A stretch of DNA of 64,000 bases from Limibacillus sp. (GCA_037379885.1 JARRJC010000003.1:62001-126000), one strand, 5' to 3'; shown: positions 21,785 to 31,476, counted from the first letter of the stretch. Numbers and translations: made by a program. Notes: generated by a model from the letters alone, not told the origin.

Positions 21785-22130
21785 AGGGGAAGGCTCCTCC
21801 TGATTCTCTCCACAGGTACAGACTGCAACCTTAAGGTTAAGGATAACTTTCGCTATCGTACCCTTATGAGAATTTTCTATTTTCACAATAAGCGAAACTT
21901 GCTAGTCTGCGAACGATTACTAATAAGAGCAGATTCACTGCTCGATAACACCCGTCTGGCCGATCGACCCTTTGCAGCAGATTACGCGAATACCCGGGTC
22001 TTACAAGGTTGGAAACAGGCGGGATGAGAAGGCCGGTCGGCGGAGAAGCGCCTATCAAGGCCTCACCATTGGGGGTCTAACAAGCCGTCCGGCGTGCGCC
22101 AGCGGTTCGAGGGTGAAAGGAGCCTATGAC
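21785..22130. promoter_or_regulatory. Divergent promoter region between Sel1/SPOR gene and signalling operon
   Basis: An AT-rich gap of about 345 bases in a GC-rich genome. It contains a perfect 12-bp palindrome, AACCTTAAGGTT, at 21827-21838. A plus-strand sigma-70-like pair is TTGCTA (21899-21904), 16 bases, TAATAA (21921-21926). The OmpR-type regulator encoded next to it could bind here, but no direct repeats typical of OmpR sites stand out. Confidence 0.4.
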
Positions 22131-22931
22131 GTGCCAGCCAGTGAGACTGTCGTGGAAGCCCGTGACGGCGGGTACCGAAGCCGCGAGGAACAGAGCAGCG
22201 AGTCGCTCAACCGCTTACTTCTAATTGAGGACAACGAAGACCTGCGCAGCGAACTCGCCGAGTACCTGACGCGCCAGGGATATGAGGTTACGGCCTATCC
22301 CGATGGACGTCTGCTGCATGGCGGCGGCCACCGCCTGCCCTTCGATGTCATTCTGATGGACCTGACGATACCCGGGGACGACGGGATCGCGCTGACCCGC
22401 GAAGTCCGGGGTCGCTCCAACGTGCCGATCATCATCATCACCGCGCGCGACGATGTTATCGACCGCGTGGTGGGGCTTGAGATCGGAGCGGATGATTACA
22501 TCAGCAAGCCCTTTGACTTCCGGGAGTTGCAGGCGCGCATCAAGGCCGTCATGCGACGCCACGCGATCGCCAGCACCGTGCCCCAGCGCACCTCCAACAA
22601 GCAGTGGAAGTTCCTCGGCTGGAACGTCGACGGACGCAGCCGCAGCGTCATGACGCCCAAAGGCGATTACGTCGATCTGACCACTGCTGAATACATGCTG
22701 CTGGAGGCGTTCCTCAATCATCCGGGCCAGCTTCTGAGCCGCGATAACCTGTTGCAGAACGTCTACAACAGGAAGTGGTCGCCGCTCGACCGCAGCATCG
22801 ACAACCTGGTCGCCCGGCTGCGCAAGAAGCTGGAGGACGAACGCGAGGGCGTGCAGATGATCAAGACGGTCAGAAGCCGCGGATATCTTTTCACCCCCGA
22901 CATCGAGGAGCTGGGCGGCGGTCAGGATTGA
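22131..22931 (+). CDS. OmpR-family response regulator
   Basis: A two-component response regulator of 266 residues. The receiver domain begins RLLLIEDNEDLRSEL; the phosphoacceptor is Asp77 in VILMDLTIPGDDG, and the conserved Lys is in DDYISKPFDFREL. The C-terminal winged helix binds DNA (DLTTAEYMLLEAFLNHPGQ, RSIDNLVARLRKKLED, IKTVRSRGYLF). The GTG start was chosen because GAAAGGAG lies 8 bases upstream; in-frame codons before it give no conserved sequence. It is the first gene of an operon with a YfiR-like protein (22 bases later) and a histidine kinase. Confidence 0.92.
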   Translation: MPASETVVEARDGGYRSREEQSSESLNRLLLIEDNEDLRSELAEYLTRQGYEVTAYPDGRLLHGGGHRLPFDVILMDLTIPGDDGIALTREVRGRSNVPIIIITARDDVIDRVVGLEIGADDYISKPFDFRELQARIKAVMRRHAIASTVPQRTSNKQWKFLGWNVDGRSRSVMTPKGDYVDLTTAEYMLLEAFLNHPGQLLSRDNLLQNVYNRKWSPLDRSIDNLVARLRKKLEDEREGVQMIKTVRSRGYLFTPDIEELGGGQD

Positions 22932-22953
22932 CCGCCGCTGCGGCGGCCGGCAC

Positions 22954-23547
22954 ATGAAGCGAGCCCGCACCAGCACCTCGAGACAGATGGCCCGCCACGG
23001 GGTCTTCGCCAGCCTGGTGTTGATATCTCTGACGGGCCTTGTATCGGTTGCCTATGCGAAAGCCGGGGGGAGCACCGCGCCCGTCGTGCGCGGCTGGGCG
23101 ATCGTAAACCTCATGCGGTTCTCCTACTGGCCCGATGCGGCCTACGCGGACAAGGAAGCGCCGACCGTCGTCTGCGCGCGCCCCGGCCACGTGGTCTTGC
23201 CGGAAGACTATGCAAATGCCGCCACGCCGATAAACGGGCGCGGCGTCATCCTGCGTGAATCGGAAGACTTGGTTCACCTGGAGTCCTGTCAGGTCGCCTT
23301 CTTCTCCAGCGAGGACATGGCGGTCTTCCGGCGTCACCATGCCGGGCGGGCCGACCATCCCATCGCCTATGTCGGCGACACCCCCGGCTTCGCCGCGGAG
23401 GGCGGCTCGTTCGAACTGATACTCAACGAAGACAACGCCTTCTTCCGCTTCAACCAACCGATGCTGGTCGAGTGCGGAATCCAGCTCGCCCAATCGCTGA
23501 TGCGCATGGGCAGCCTGCCCGGCCACGGCGACGGGAGGCAGCCGTGA
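22954..23547 (+). CDS. YfiR-like (DUF4154) periplasmic protein
   Basis: A 197-residue secreted protein. A signal peptide spans about residues 1-36 (FASLVLISLTGLVSVAYA). The rest fits the YfiR/DUF4154 pattern: IVNLMRFSYWPDAAY, VVCARPGHVV, LESCQVAFFSSED, PIAYVGDTPGFAAEGGSFEL (core YVGDTPGFA) and the closing FFRFNQPMLVECGIQLAQS. In Pseudomonas, YfiR is a periplasmic repressor of the diguanylate cyclase YfiN. Here it lies between a response regulator and a histidine kinase whose sensor half resembles that of YfiN. Its stop overlaps the kinase start (GTGA), so the two are translated together. Confidence 0.83.
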   Translation: MKRARTSTSRQMARHGVFASLVLISLTGLVSVAYAKAGGSTAPVVRGWAIVNLMRFSYWPDAAYADKEAPTVVCARPGHVVLPEDYANAATPINGRGVILRESEDLVHLESCQVAFFSSEDMAVFRRHHAGRADHPIAYVGDTPGFAAEGGSFELILNEDNAFFRFNQPMLVECGIQLAQSLMRMGSLPGHGDGRQP

Positions 23548-25394
23548 GCCGCTTCGACAGCAGCCGCTTGGCCAGCGCCCCCTCGCTCCACTCGAAGCTG
23601 AAGCGGGCCTCCCTGGGGACCGTGGTGCTCGCGCTGCTGCTCGTCACCATCACGCTTACCTACGTCCAGTTCGACGGGAACCGCCGCTCCGCGATCAACG
23701 CCGAAGAAGCCATCGCCAAGGTGATCAGCCAGAACCTCGGCGCCACGGTTCTGTTCCGCAATGACACGGCGGCGCTGGAGGTGCTGCACTCGCTCGAAGG
23801 CCGCCCGGGCATGACGGCGGCCGGCGTCTTCCTGCCCGATGGCACGCTCTTCGCCGCCTATCCCCAAGGCGTGGACAAGGAATACCTCCGCATGGGGCTG
23901 GAGATCGAGGGGCACCAATTGGACGCCGGACGCCTGAGCGTGCGTACGCCGATCATGGTGGATTCCGAACTCGTCGGCCAACTGGTCATGGTCTCCGCCC
24001 TGCAAAGCTTCTCGCAGTGGTTCCAAAGCACGGCCGTCATCGTGCTTCCGATCCTGCTGGTCTCCATCGCGCTCGCGGGGATGCTGGCGCGCCGTCAGGT
24101 GAACGCGATCCTCTCCCCTCTGGACGTCTTCCGCCAAGCCATGCGCTGCGTCGGTGAGGGCCGCACCTCGGGTCTTTACATGCCGAAGATCGGAGACCGG
24201 GAGCTGAAGCCGCTGGTGAACGGTTTCAATGAGATGGTCGAACAACTGAACGCTAGCCGCCGGGCCTTGAGCGAAAGCGAGGAGCGCTACCGCAGCATCG
24301 TCGAAAGCCAGACGGAGAGCATCTGCCGCCTCGACCGCCATTTCCAAGTGACCTTCACCAATGGCGCGTTTCTGGAGATGGTGGGGTACGACAGGGACAC
24401 ACTCTACGGAGAACGGCCGGCGAGATTGATCCCGCCGGAGGACTGTAAGTACATCGAGGCGGCTCACGCGAAGCTTTCCCCGCAACAACGCAGCGCCGCC
24501 TTCGCCTGCCGCCTGACCACCGCCGATGGGGAGATCCGCTGGATCGAGGCAACCCTCAGTGCCGTCTTCGACGATCTTGAGCGCATCTCGGAATATCTGA
24601 TCGTGGCGCGTGACGTCAGCAAGCAGCGTGTCGCCGAGCAGATGGCGATCCAGACATCTAAGCTCGCGACCCTGGGGGAGATATCCACCTCCATCGCCCA
24701 TGAGCTCAAGCAACCCCTGAGCGTCATGGACATGATCGCCCAGAACATGATGGAGACGCTCAAGGAGGAGGACTTCACGGCCGAGGAGATGCGCTCCTAC
24801 GCCTTTTCCAAGGCGGAGCGGATCGCATCGAGCACGGCCCGCCTCAGGGCCGTGATCGAGCATCTGCGGATGTTCGGCAGGAAGGTCGACGGCGAAACCC
24901 AGGTCTTCGACAGCCGGGAGAGCCTGAAGGCCGCCTTGATGCTGATCCAGCATCGCTTCGAGCGCGCGGATATCCGTCTCAGCCTGCGCCAGCCCCAACA
25001 GCCTCTGCCGGTGCGGGGGCATACCATCCTCTTCGAGCAGGTCCTGCTCAATCTGCTGAACAACGCCGCGGATGCGTTGGAGGCGCTGCCCGCGGGCTCT
25101 GAGCGAAAAGTCACCGTGGAACTCTGCCGCACCGATAATCTTCTCAGCCTGCTGGTCGAAGATACGGCCGGCGGCATGCCTGATGCCCTGCTCCAGCGGG
25201 CCTTGGAGCCCTACTTCACCACGAAGCCCGCGGATCGAGGCACGGGCCTGGGACTTTCCATCAGCAGCGAAATCCTGCGCGACATGGAAGGCGGCCTCAG
25301 CCTCAAGAATGGCGAGACGGGTCTCCAGGCGACCATCACCGTGCCGCTGGTGCAGGAGGCGTCGCGGGTGAGCGACACGGCTGCCGCACAGTGA
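23544..25394 (+). CDS. Sensor histidine kinase: CHASE8-HAMP-PAS-HisKA-HATPase
   Basis: A membrane sensor kinase of 616 residues. Helix 1 is at about residues 24-44. A periplasmic domain (about 48-160) resembles CHASE8, with AKVISQNLGATVLFRNDTAA and GVFLPDGTLFAAY. Helix 2 is followed by a HAMP linker ending LVNGFNEMVEQL, as in YfiN. A PAS domain (about 248-370) precedes the kinase core: His386 in STSIAHELKQPLSVM, the N-box NLLNNAADALEAL, and the G2 box GTGLGLSIS. The GTG start overlaps the YfiR-like stop, with GGGAGGCAGCC before it. The likely partner is the regulator at 22131-22931. The periplasmic YfiR-like protein may gate it. Confidence 0.9.
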   Translation: MSRFDSSRLASAPSLHSKLKRASLGTVVLALLLVTITLTYVQFDGNRRSAINAEEAIAKVISQNLGATVLFRNDTAALEVLHSLEGRPGMTAAGVFLPDGTLFAAYPQGVDKEYLRMGLEIEGHQLDAGRLSVRTPIMVDSELVGQLVMVSALQSFSQWFQSTAVIVLPILLVSIALAGMLARRQVNAILSPLDVFRQAMRCVGEGRTSGLYMPKIGDRELKPLVNGFNEMVEQLNASRRALSESEERYRSIVESQTESICRLDRHFQVTFTNGAFLEMVGYDRDTLYGERPARLIPPEDCKYIEAAHAKLSPQQRSAAFACRLTTADGEIRWIEATLSAVFDDLERISEYLIVARDVSKQRVAEQMAIQTSKLATLGEISTSIAHELKQPLSVMDMIAQNMMETLKEEDFTAEEMRSYAFSKAERIASSTARLRAVIEHLRMFGRKVDGETQVFDSRESLKAALMLIQHRFERADIRLSLRQPQQPLPVRGHTILFEQVLLNLLNNAADALEALPAGSERKVTVELCRTDNLLSLLVEDTAGGMPDALLQRALEPYFTTKPADRGTGLGLSISSEILRDMEGGLSLKNGETGLQATITVPLVQEASRVSDTAAAQ

Positions 25395-25402
25395 CCGAGG
25401 GC

Positions 25403-25438
25403 GCGCTGGGCCCGGGGCGCTGGGCCCGGGGCGCTGGG
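25403..25438. repeat. 14-bp tandem repeat after the kinase gene
   Basis: The unit GCGCTGGGCCCGGG occurs twice exactly plus a partial third copy, starting 8 bases after the kinase stop codon. It is very GC-rich and could form alternative hairpins. No T-run follows, so it is not a classic terminator. Confidence 0.8.
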
Positions 25439-25471
25439 ACCGTGCGATGCCGTCTAATCTGAATTGAAGAA

Positions 25472-25548
25472 TGGGGTGGCTGACCGGATTTGAACCGGCG
25501 ACCTCCTGGACCACAACCAGGCGCTCTAACCAACTGAGCTACAGCCAC
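25472..25548 (-). tRNA. tRNA-His (anticodon GTG)
   Basis: The minus strand begins GTGGCTGTAGCTCAG, has the anticodon loop TTGTGGT (anticodon GTG), a T-arm CGGTTCAAATCCG and ends CAGCCACCCCA. The discriminator is C, and the extra 5' G of tRNA-His is encoded at 25549. CCA is encoded. Length is 77 bases without the extra G. Confidence 0.97.
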
Positions 25549-25757
25549 CATCGGGACAAGGGCGAAGACGGTAGAAGTCGGCCCGTTCCTGCTGAGGTTT
25601 CGCGTTGTATGCCCTCGCGCGCGTGGCGTCAAGTTGTCTCGGGGAGCCTCCATTCGGACCTTGGCGGACAGCGGACGTTCGGCCTATCTTCGCCTTCGCG
25701 CCGATCCTGGCGCCGCCTTTTCGAGCCACTGCTTTCAAGCCGCAGAGAGAGACCCCG

Positions 25758-26930
25758 ATGCTGAAACCCGCCGCCGCCATGAGCCGCCTGGGAACCGAGA
25801 CCGCCTTCGAGGTGCTCGCACGTGCGAAGGCGCTGGAAGCCAAGGGCCGGTCGGTGGTCAACCTCGGCATCGGGCAGCCTGACTTCCTGACCCCCGAGCA
25901 CGTGGTGGAGGCCGCTGTGAAGGCCCTGCGCGACGGTCATCACGGCTACACCCCTGCCAACGGCATCCCAGAGTTGCGAGAGGCCGTCGGACGGTACCTG
26001 AACGGCTGCTACGGGGTGGAAGTCGATCCGGCCCGCGTCGTGATCGTGCCGGGCGGCAAGGTCACCATGTTCTTCGCGATCCTGATGTTCGGCGAACCGG
26101 GGGCCGAGATCATCTATCCCGACCCGGGCTTCCCCATCTATCAATCCATGATCCGCTTTTCCGGGGCGACGCCCGTTCCGCTGCCGCTGGAGGAGAAGAA
26201 CGGATTCGCCTTCGCCGCCGAGGCGCTGCTCGGGCGTATCACGGAGCGCACGCGCCTTATCATCATCAACTCGCCGGCCAATCCGACCGGCGGCGTCACG
26301 CCCAAGGAAGAGATCGACAAGCTGGTGGCGGGCCTGGAACGCCACCCGGACGTCTGCCTCCTGTCCGACGAGATCTACAGCCGGCTGCTTTATGATGGGC
26401 GCGAGCACGTTTCCCTGCTCAGCTATCCCGAGATCGCAGACCGGCTGATCCTCCTGGACGGCTGGAGCAAAACCTACGCCATGACCGGCTGGCGCATGGG
26501 CTTCGGCGTTTGGCCCGAGAGCCTCGTCGAGGGGGCCACGCGCCTTGCCGTCAACTCCAATTCCTGCGTCAACGCGGCCACCCAGTACGCGGGCATCGCC
26601 GCCCTCGACGGGCCGCAGGACTCCGTCGATGACATGGCCCGGGCCTTCGACGAGCGGCGGCGTTGGCTCGTCGATGCCCTGAACGCCCTGCCCTCGGTCC
26701 GCTGCGTGGAGCCCGGCGGCGCCTTCTATGCCTTCCCGAATATCTCCGCCACCGGATTGACGGCCAAGGAGATGGAGGTGGGTCTGCTGGAAGATGCCGG
26801 GGTCGCGACCATCGCCGGGACCTCCTTCGGACGCTGCGGTGAAGGCTTTCTCCGCCTCTCCTATGCGAACTCCCTGGAGAACATCCAGGAGGCCGTGGGC
26901 CGCATGGGTGACTGGATCGCAGCCCGCTAG
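25758..26930 (+). CDS. Class I/II pyridoxal-phosphate aminotransferase
   Basis: A PLP enzyme of the aspartate aminotransferase fold, 390 residues. Key parts are NLGIGQPDFLTPEHV, HHGYTPANGIPELREAV, YPDPGFPIYQSMI, the NSPANPTGGV loop, LLSDEIYSRL with the PLP-binding Asp, and the Schiff-base Lys in LLDGWSKTYAMTGWRMG. The substrate-anchoring Arg is near LRLSYANS at the C-terminus. The start MLKPAAAMSRLG has GAGAGAGACC upstream. The sequence fits the AspC/DapL/alanine-type group, but the amino acid used cannot be read from motifs. It is a single gene, unrelated in function to glnBA downstream. Confidence 0.9.
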   Translation: MLKPAAAMSRLGTETAFEVLARAKALEAKGRSVVNLGIGQPDFLTPEHVVEAAVKALRDGHHGYTPANGIPELREAVGRYLNGCYGVEVDPARVVIVPGGKVTMFFAILMFGEPGAEIIYPDPGFPIYQSMIRFSGATPVPLPLEEKNGFAFAAEALLGRITERTRLIIINSPANPTGGVTPKEEIDKLVAGLERHPDVCLLSDEIYSRLLYDGREHVSLLSYPEIADRLILLDGWSKTYAMTGWRMGFGVWPESLVEGATRLAVNSNSCVNAATQYAGIAALDGPQDSVDDMARAFDERRRWLVDALNALPSVRCVEPGGAFYAFPNISATGLTAKEMEVGLLEDAGVATIAGTSFGRCGEGFLRLSYANSLENIQEAVGRMGDWIAAR

Positions 26931-27543
<613 letters not shown>

Positions 27544-27634
27544 TCCGCCGGACCATTCGTTACTTGAGGGCGCCCGCGCCCTCCACCCACCGCTAGAGCC
27601 AACCGACCAACCGTCCAATTGAAGAGGAACCATC

Positions 27635-29044
27635 ATGTCGGACCCAAAGACCATTCTGGAAATGATCAAGGACAACGACGTCAAGTACGTCGACTTCCGT
27701 TTCACCGACCCCCGCGGCAAGTGGCAGCACGTCGCCCAGCACATCGACACCGTCGATGAAGAGATGCTGGAAGAGGGCATCATGTTCGACGGCTCCTCGA
27801 TCGCCGGCTGGAAAGCGATCAACGAGTCGGACATGAGCCTGAAGCCCGACCTCGCCACCGCCGTCATGGACCCCTTCGCCGCGCAGCCGCAGCTGATCCT
27901 GTTCTGCGACGTGCTGGAGCCCTCGACCGGTCAGCCCTATGACCGCGACCCCCGCACCACCGCGAAGAAGGCGCTGGCCTACCTTCAGTCCAGTGGCATC
28001 GGCGACACCGCCGTTTTCGGCCCCGAGGCCGAGTTCTTCGTGTTCGACGACGTGCGTTTCGGCGTCAACATGAACCACTCCTTCTTCCGCTTCGACAGCG
28101 AGGAAGGTCCCTACAACTCGGGCACCGAGTTCGAAGAGGGCAACCTCGGCCACCGTCCGGGCGTCAAGGGCGGCTACTTCCCCGTTCCGCCCGTCGATTC
28201 CGGAACCGATCTGCGCGCCGAGATGGTCACGGTGATGAAGGAGATGGGTCTCGAAGTTGAGAAGCACCACCACGAGGTGGCGCCCTCCCAGCACGAGCTC
28301 GGCATCAAGTTCAACACGCTGATCAAGATGGCCGACGGCATGCAGCTCTATAAGTATGTCGTGCACAACGTCGCCCACACCTACGGCAAGACGGCAACCT
28401 TCATGCCGAAGCCGGTCTACGGCGACAACGGCTCGGGCATGCACGTTCACCAGTCGATCTGGAAGGACGGCAAGCCGCTGTTCGCGGGCGACGGTTATGC
28501 CGGTCTGTCGGAGATGGCCCTCTTCTACATCGGCGGCATCATCAAGCACGCCCGCGCGATCAACGCCTTCACCAACCCCAGCACCAACAGCTACAAGCGT
28601 CTGGTGCCGGGCTTCGAGGCGCCGGTCCTGCTGGCCTACTCCAGCCGCAACCGTTCGGCCTCCTGCCGTATCCCCTTCGGATCCAGCCCCAAGGCCAAGC
28701 GCGTTGAGATCCGTTTCCCGGATCCGACCGCCAACCCCTATCTGGCCTACACGGCGATGCTGATGGCGGGTATCGACGGCATCAAGAACAAGATCCACCC
28801 GGGCGACGCCATGGACAAGAACCTCTACGATCTGCCGCCCGAGGAGCTGAAGGACGTCCCGACCGTCTGCGGTTCGCTGCGTGAGGCCGTCCAGGCGCTC
28901 GCCGAGGACCACGAGTTCCTGCTCGGCGGCGACGTCTTCACCAAGGACCAGATCGAGGGCTACATGGAGCTCAAGTGGGAGGAGATCTACGCCTTCGAGC
29001 AGGCTCCCCACCCGATCGAATTCCAGATGTACTACTCTTCCTGA
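27635..29044 (+). CDS. glnA: Glutamine synthetase type I
   Basis: GlnA makes glutamine from glutamate, ammonia and ATP as a cytosolic dodecamer. The 469 residues are full length. Signatures are [18 protein letters not shown], the EAEFFVFDD metal-ligand strand, [13 protein letters not shown] and [16 protein letters not shown]. The adenylylation site is Tyr398 in [10 protein letters not shown], so activity should be controlled by GlnE through P-II. It forms an operon with glnB and is followed by a hairpin terminator. Confidence 0.98.
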   Translation: MSDPKTILEMIKDNDVKYVDFRFTDPRGKWQHVAQHIDTVDEEMLEEGIMFDGSSIAGWKAINESDMSLKPDLATAVMDPFAAQPQLILFCDVLEPSTGQPYDRDPRTTAKKALAYLQSSGIGDTAVFGPEAEFFVFDDVRFGVNMNHSFFRFDSEEGPYNSGTEFEEGNLGHRPGVKGGYFPVPPVDSGTDLRAEMVTVMKEMGLEVEKHHHEVAPSQHELGIKFNTLIKMADGMQLYKYVVHNVAHTYGKTATFMPKPVYGDNGSGMHVHQSIWKDGKPLFAGDGYAGLSEMALFYIGGIIKHARAINAFTNPSTNSYKRLVPGFEAPVLLAYSSRNRSASCRIPFGSSPKAKRVEIRFPDPTANPYLAYTAMLMAGIDGIKNKIHPGDAMDKNLYDLPPEELKDVPTVCGSLREAVQALAEDHEFLLGGDVFTKDQIEGYMELKWEEIYAFEQAPHPIEFQMYYSS

Positions 29045-29081
29045 CGAGTTTCTGTAGCGTAAGTTCAGACTCTTGAAGGCT

Positions 29082-29116
29082 GGGCCGTCCCTATTGCGGG
29101 GGCGGCCCTTGCTTTT
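29082..29116 (+). terminator. Terminator after glnA
   Basis: A GGGCCG/CGGCCC based stem with an extra CCC/GGG pair and a short loop, followed by TTGCTTTTG. It begins 38 bases after the glnA stop. Confidence 0.6.
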
Positions 29117-29185
29117 GCGGAAACCACTGCCAAGAGGCACTTTTTTTGGTTCTTTCCCGCGACGGTTCGGCTATCTAGGCGGGCA

Positions 29186-31069
29186 ATGCGTTACAGGGAC
29201 GACATAGATGGGCTGCGCGCCGTAGCCGTTCTGCCGGTGGTTTTCTTCCATGCCGGCTTCTCCGCCGTCTCCGGCGGCTTCGTCGGCGTGGACGTCTTCT
29301 TCGTCATCTCGGGCTATCTCATCACGCGATTGCTTCTTGAGGAGCATGATCGAGAAGGGCGCATCTCGATTCTCGGGTTCTATGAGCGGCGCATCCGCCG
29401 CATCTTTCCCGCGCTCTTCACGGTGATTGGCGCCTGCGTCTGGATCACCCTGGTGATGTTCGAGCCGGAAGCCCTGATCCGCTTCGCGCAAAGCGCCGCG
29501 AGCGCCGCGCTCTTCGTCTCCAACATCTTCTTTTATCTGGAACTGGATTACTTCGCCGCCGCGGCGGATACCGAACCCCTGATCCACACCTGGTCGCTCG
29601 CTGTCGAGGAACAGTACTACCTCATCTTGCCGGTGATGATGATCCTGCTGCTGAAGCGCAACCTCAAGACACTGCGTGCCTGGGTCGTGGGGCTGAGTGT
29701 CGCTTCCTTTGCGGTCAGTCTGCTTCTGGCCCCGATAGATCCGCAGGCGAATTTCTTCCTGGCGCCGTCTCGGGCCTGGGAGCTCTTTGCGGGAAGCTGC
29801 ATCGCGCTTGGCCTTTTTCCGGCGCCCGGCAGCCAGCGCATGAAAGACTGTACGGGCCTCCTTGGGTTGCTTTTGATCCTAGGCGCCATCGTCTTCTATG
29901 ACCCGCAAACGCCGTTCCCTGGCATTGGCGCTGTCCCGCCGGTGCTGGGCGCCAGCCTGATCATCTGGTCTGGACTCGGCGGCGCGGAGGGATTGGCTTC
30001 GCGGTTCCTGCGGCTTTCGCCCTGGGTCTTCTTCGGCAAGATCTCCTATTCGCTTTATCTCTGGCACTGGCCCTTGCTGGTGTTTCCGGTCTTCTGGCTG
30101 GGGCGCGACTTGGAGACATGGGAATCCCTGACCGCCGCGGCCCTGGCCGTGGTCATCTCGACCCTGTCATGGCGCTTCGTCGAGCAACCCTTTCGCAAAC
30201 GCCGGGGCTGGCCGGGCCGGAGGTCGATCTACGCCGGCGGCGTGCTGTTGATCGCTCTTTGTGTCTTCCATGCGGTCCGCGCAACGGAGTTCGAGGGCTA
30301 TCCCAAGCGTCTGCCCGCCGGCTACGCCGACCTCGATTTGACTGGGCGTGAGTACTACGCCATGGACGGCTGCATGCAGAACAAGCGCCAAACGCCGGAC
30401 GACTGGCGTTTGGAGGACTGCATCATCCCCGGCGCTTCAGAGAGCCGCTATCTGCTTTGGGGTGATTCCTTCCTCGGCCACTACCGCCCGGGGTTGACTG
30501 TGCGCGACGACCAGCTGCCGGTCACATTTGTCGAGCATACAAAGTCCGCCTGCCCGCCCGGCTTCACCTACGAACCGCCGTCCAACAAGACCTGCGTCGA
30601 CTACAACGAGCATGCCCGCGACCTCTTGGAACAAGGTGGCTTCGAGGGAGTCATTCTGGGAGCCGACTGGACCACTGCGCTTGGTGAGGGTTATCGGCTC
30701 GAAGAGCTGAGCCAGACAGTCGCTTGGCTGAAGCAGCGCGGTCTCAAGGTGATCGTGATCGGACAATCGCCCAGTTTCGCAGCTCGGGTCCCAGCCCTCT
30801 TCGCCTGGGGAAACATGGGGCCCGAACGCAGCGTCGGCAGCGGACAGCCTGTGCAGGAACCAGGTTTGAACGAGTCGGTCGCCGCCGCGTCCGAGGGCGC
30901 CCTCTTCCTCGATCCCTGGCCCCTGTTCTGTGAGCGGCAGACCTGCCGTTTCGGCGAAGGGGACCGCCTCTATTTCTGGGATCGCGGCCACTACACTCTG
31001 CTGGGAAGCCGTCGGGCGGTGGACGAGATGCTGACGCCCGCCATCAAACGGCTTGAGAATCCTTCCTAG
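29186..31069 (+). CDS. OafA/YrhL-type O-acyltransferase with SGNH domain
   Basis: A 627-residue inner-membrane protein. The N-terminal half (about 1-350) is an acyltransferase-3 domain with ten or so helices, beginning RDDIDGLRAVAVLPVVFFHAG with the usual DGLRA and active-site His, followed by GGFVGVDVFFVISGYL and RRIRRIFPAL. The C-terminal half is a periplasmic SGNH hydrolase-like domain, with LLWGDSFLGHY at its start and DRGHYTLLGSR at the end carrying the Asp-His pair. Relatives acetylate lipopolysaccharide or other surface glycans. It stands alone, with no glycan genes next to it, so its target is unknown. Confidence 0.9.
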   Translation: MRYRDDIDGLRAVAVLPVVFFHAGFSAVSGGFVGVDVFFVISGYLITRLLLEEHDREGRISILGFYERRIRRIFPALFTVIGACVWITLVMFEPEALIRFAQSAASAALFVSNIFFYLELDYFAAAADTEPLIHTWSLAVEEQYYLILPVMMILLLKRNLKTLRAWVVGLSVASFAVSLLLAPIDPQANFFLAPSRAWELFAGSCIALGLFPAPGSQRMKDCTGLLGLLLILGAIVFYDPQTPFPGIGAVPPVLGASLIIWSGLGGAEGLASRFLRLSPWVFFGKISYSLYLWHWPLLVFPVFWLGRDLETWESLTAAALAVVISTLSWRFVEQPFRKRRGWPGRRSIYAGGVLLIALCVFHAVRATEFEGYPKRLPAGYADLDLTGREYYAMDGCMQNKRQTPDDWRLEDCIIPGASESRYLLWGDSFLGHYRPGLTVRDDQLPVTFVEHTKSACPPGFTYEPPSNKTCVDYNEHARDLLEQGGFEGVILGADWTTALGEGYRLEELSQTVAWLKQRGLKVIVIGQSPSFAARVPALFAWGNMGPERSVGSGQPVQEPGLNESVAAASEGALFLDPWPLFCERQTCRFGEGDRLYFWDRGHYTLLGSRRAVDEMLTPAIKRLENPS

Positions 31070-31110
31070 TCACCGGGGCAAGGTCACCGGGGCAAGGTCA
31101 CCGGGGCAGC
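31069..31110. repeat. Three 14-bp tandem repeats spanning two gene ends
   Basis: The unit GTCACCGGGGCAAG is present three times (the last copy differs at its final two bases). It starts at the last base of the acyltransferase stop codon and runs into the 3' end of the facing gene at 31098. On the minus strand the unit repeats that gene's last codons and stop, so it looks like a local duplication of a gene end. Confidence 0.85.
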
Positions 31111-31466
31111 GTCACCCGGAACAGCTCCGGCCCGTGGCCATGCAGCGAGTCCCGGGCGCGGATCATGACGTGATCGAGGTCTTCGGGAACCCGCACACCG
31201 CTCAAGGAGCGCCTGAAGGGCTGCTCGTTGACGTGGGGGTGGTAGAGGGTCCGGGTGCCCAGCACGCCGCCGTCCGGCGCCAGCACCTCCCACTGATCGG
31301 CGTAGTGATCCCAGCCGGTGTCCCCATGCTTCAAGGTGACGTCGAACATCCAGGTTCCGCCCGCATCGGCGTAGGCGACGGCCTCGACGATCTCGACATC
31401 GCCCGCCATCGCCGGGAATGCGGGAAAGGCTAGAGCGGCGGCCAGGACGAATTTTCTCAACTTCAT
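31098..31466 (-). CDS. Small exported protein of unknown function
   Basis: A 122-residue protein with a signal peptide (KFVLAAALAFPAFPAMAGD, cleavage after AMA). The mature part is beta-rich: WMFDVTLKHGDTGWDHYADQ, WEVLAPDGGVLGTRTLYHPH and DHVMIRARDSLHGHG. Several His residues stand out (HPH, HGH), possibly for metal. I do not recognise the family. The start has GAGGAGCGAGTC before it. It begins 10 bases after the thioesterase gene and is probably co-transcribed with it. Its last codons lie in a 14-bp tandem repeat. Confidence 0.7.
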   Translation of the reverse strand: MKLRKFVLAAALAFPAFPAMAGDVEIVEAVAYADAGGTWMFDVTLKHGDTGWDHYADQWEVLAPDGGVLGTRTLYHPHVNEQPFRRSLSGVRVPEDLDHVMIRARDSLHGHGPELFRVTLPR

Positions 31467-31476
31467 GACTCGCTCC

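Noticed and set aside
22131-25394. A classical YfiBNR c-di-GMP system
   Set aside because: There is no GGDEF or EAL domain and no OmpA-like YfiB; the large protein has H-box, N-box and G-box motifs of a kinase.
23367-25514. A 715-codon open frame opposite the YfiR-like gene and the kinase
   Set aside because: It is antisense to two conserved proteins and even passes into the tRNA-His region; composition is that of a shadow frame.
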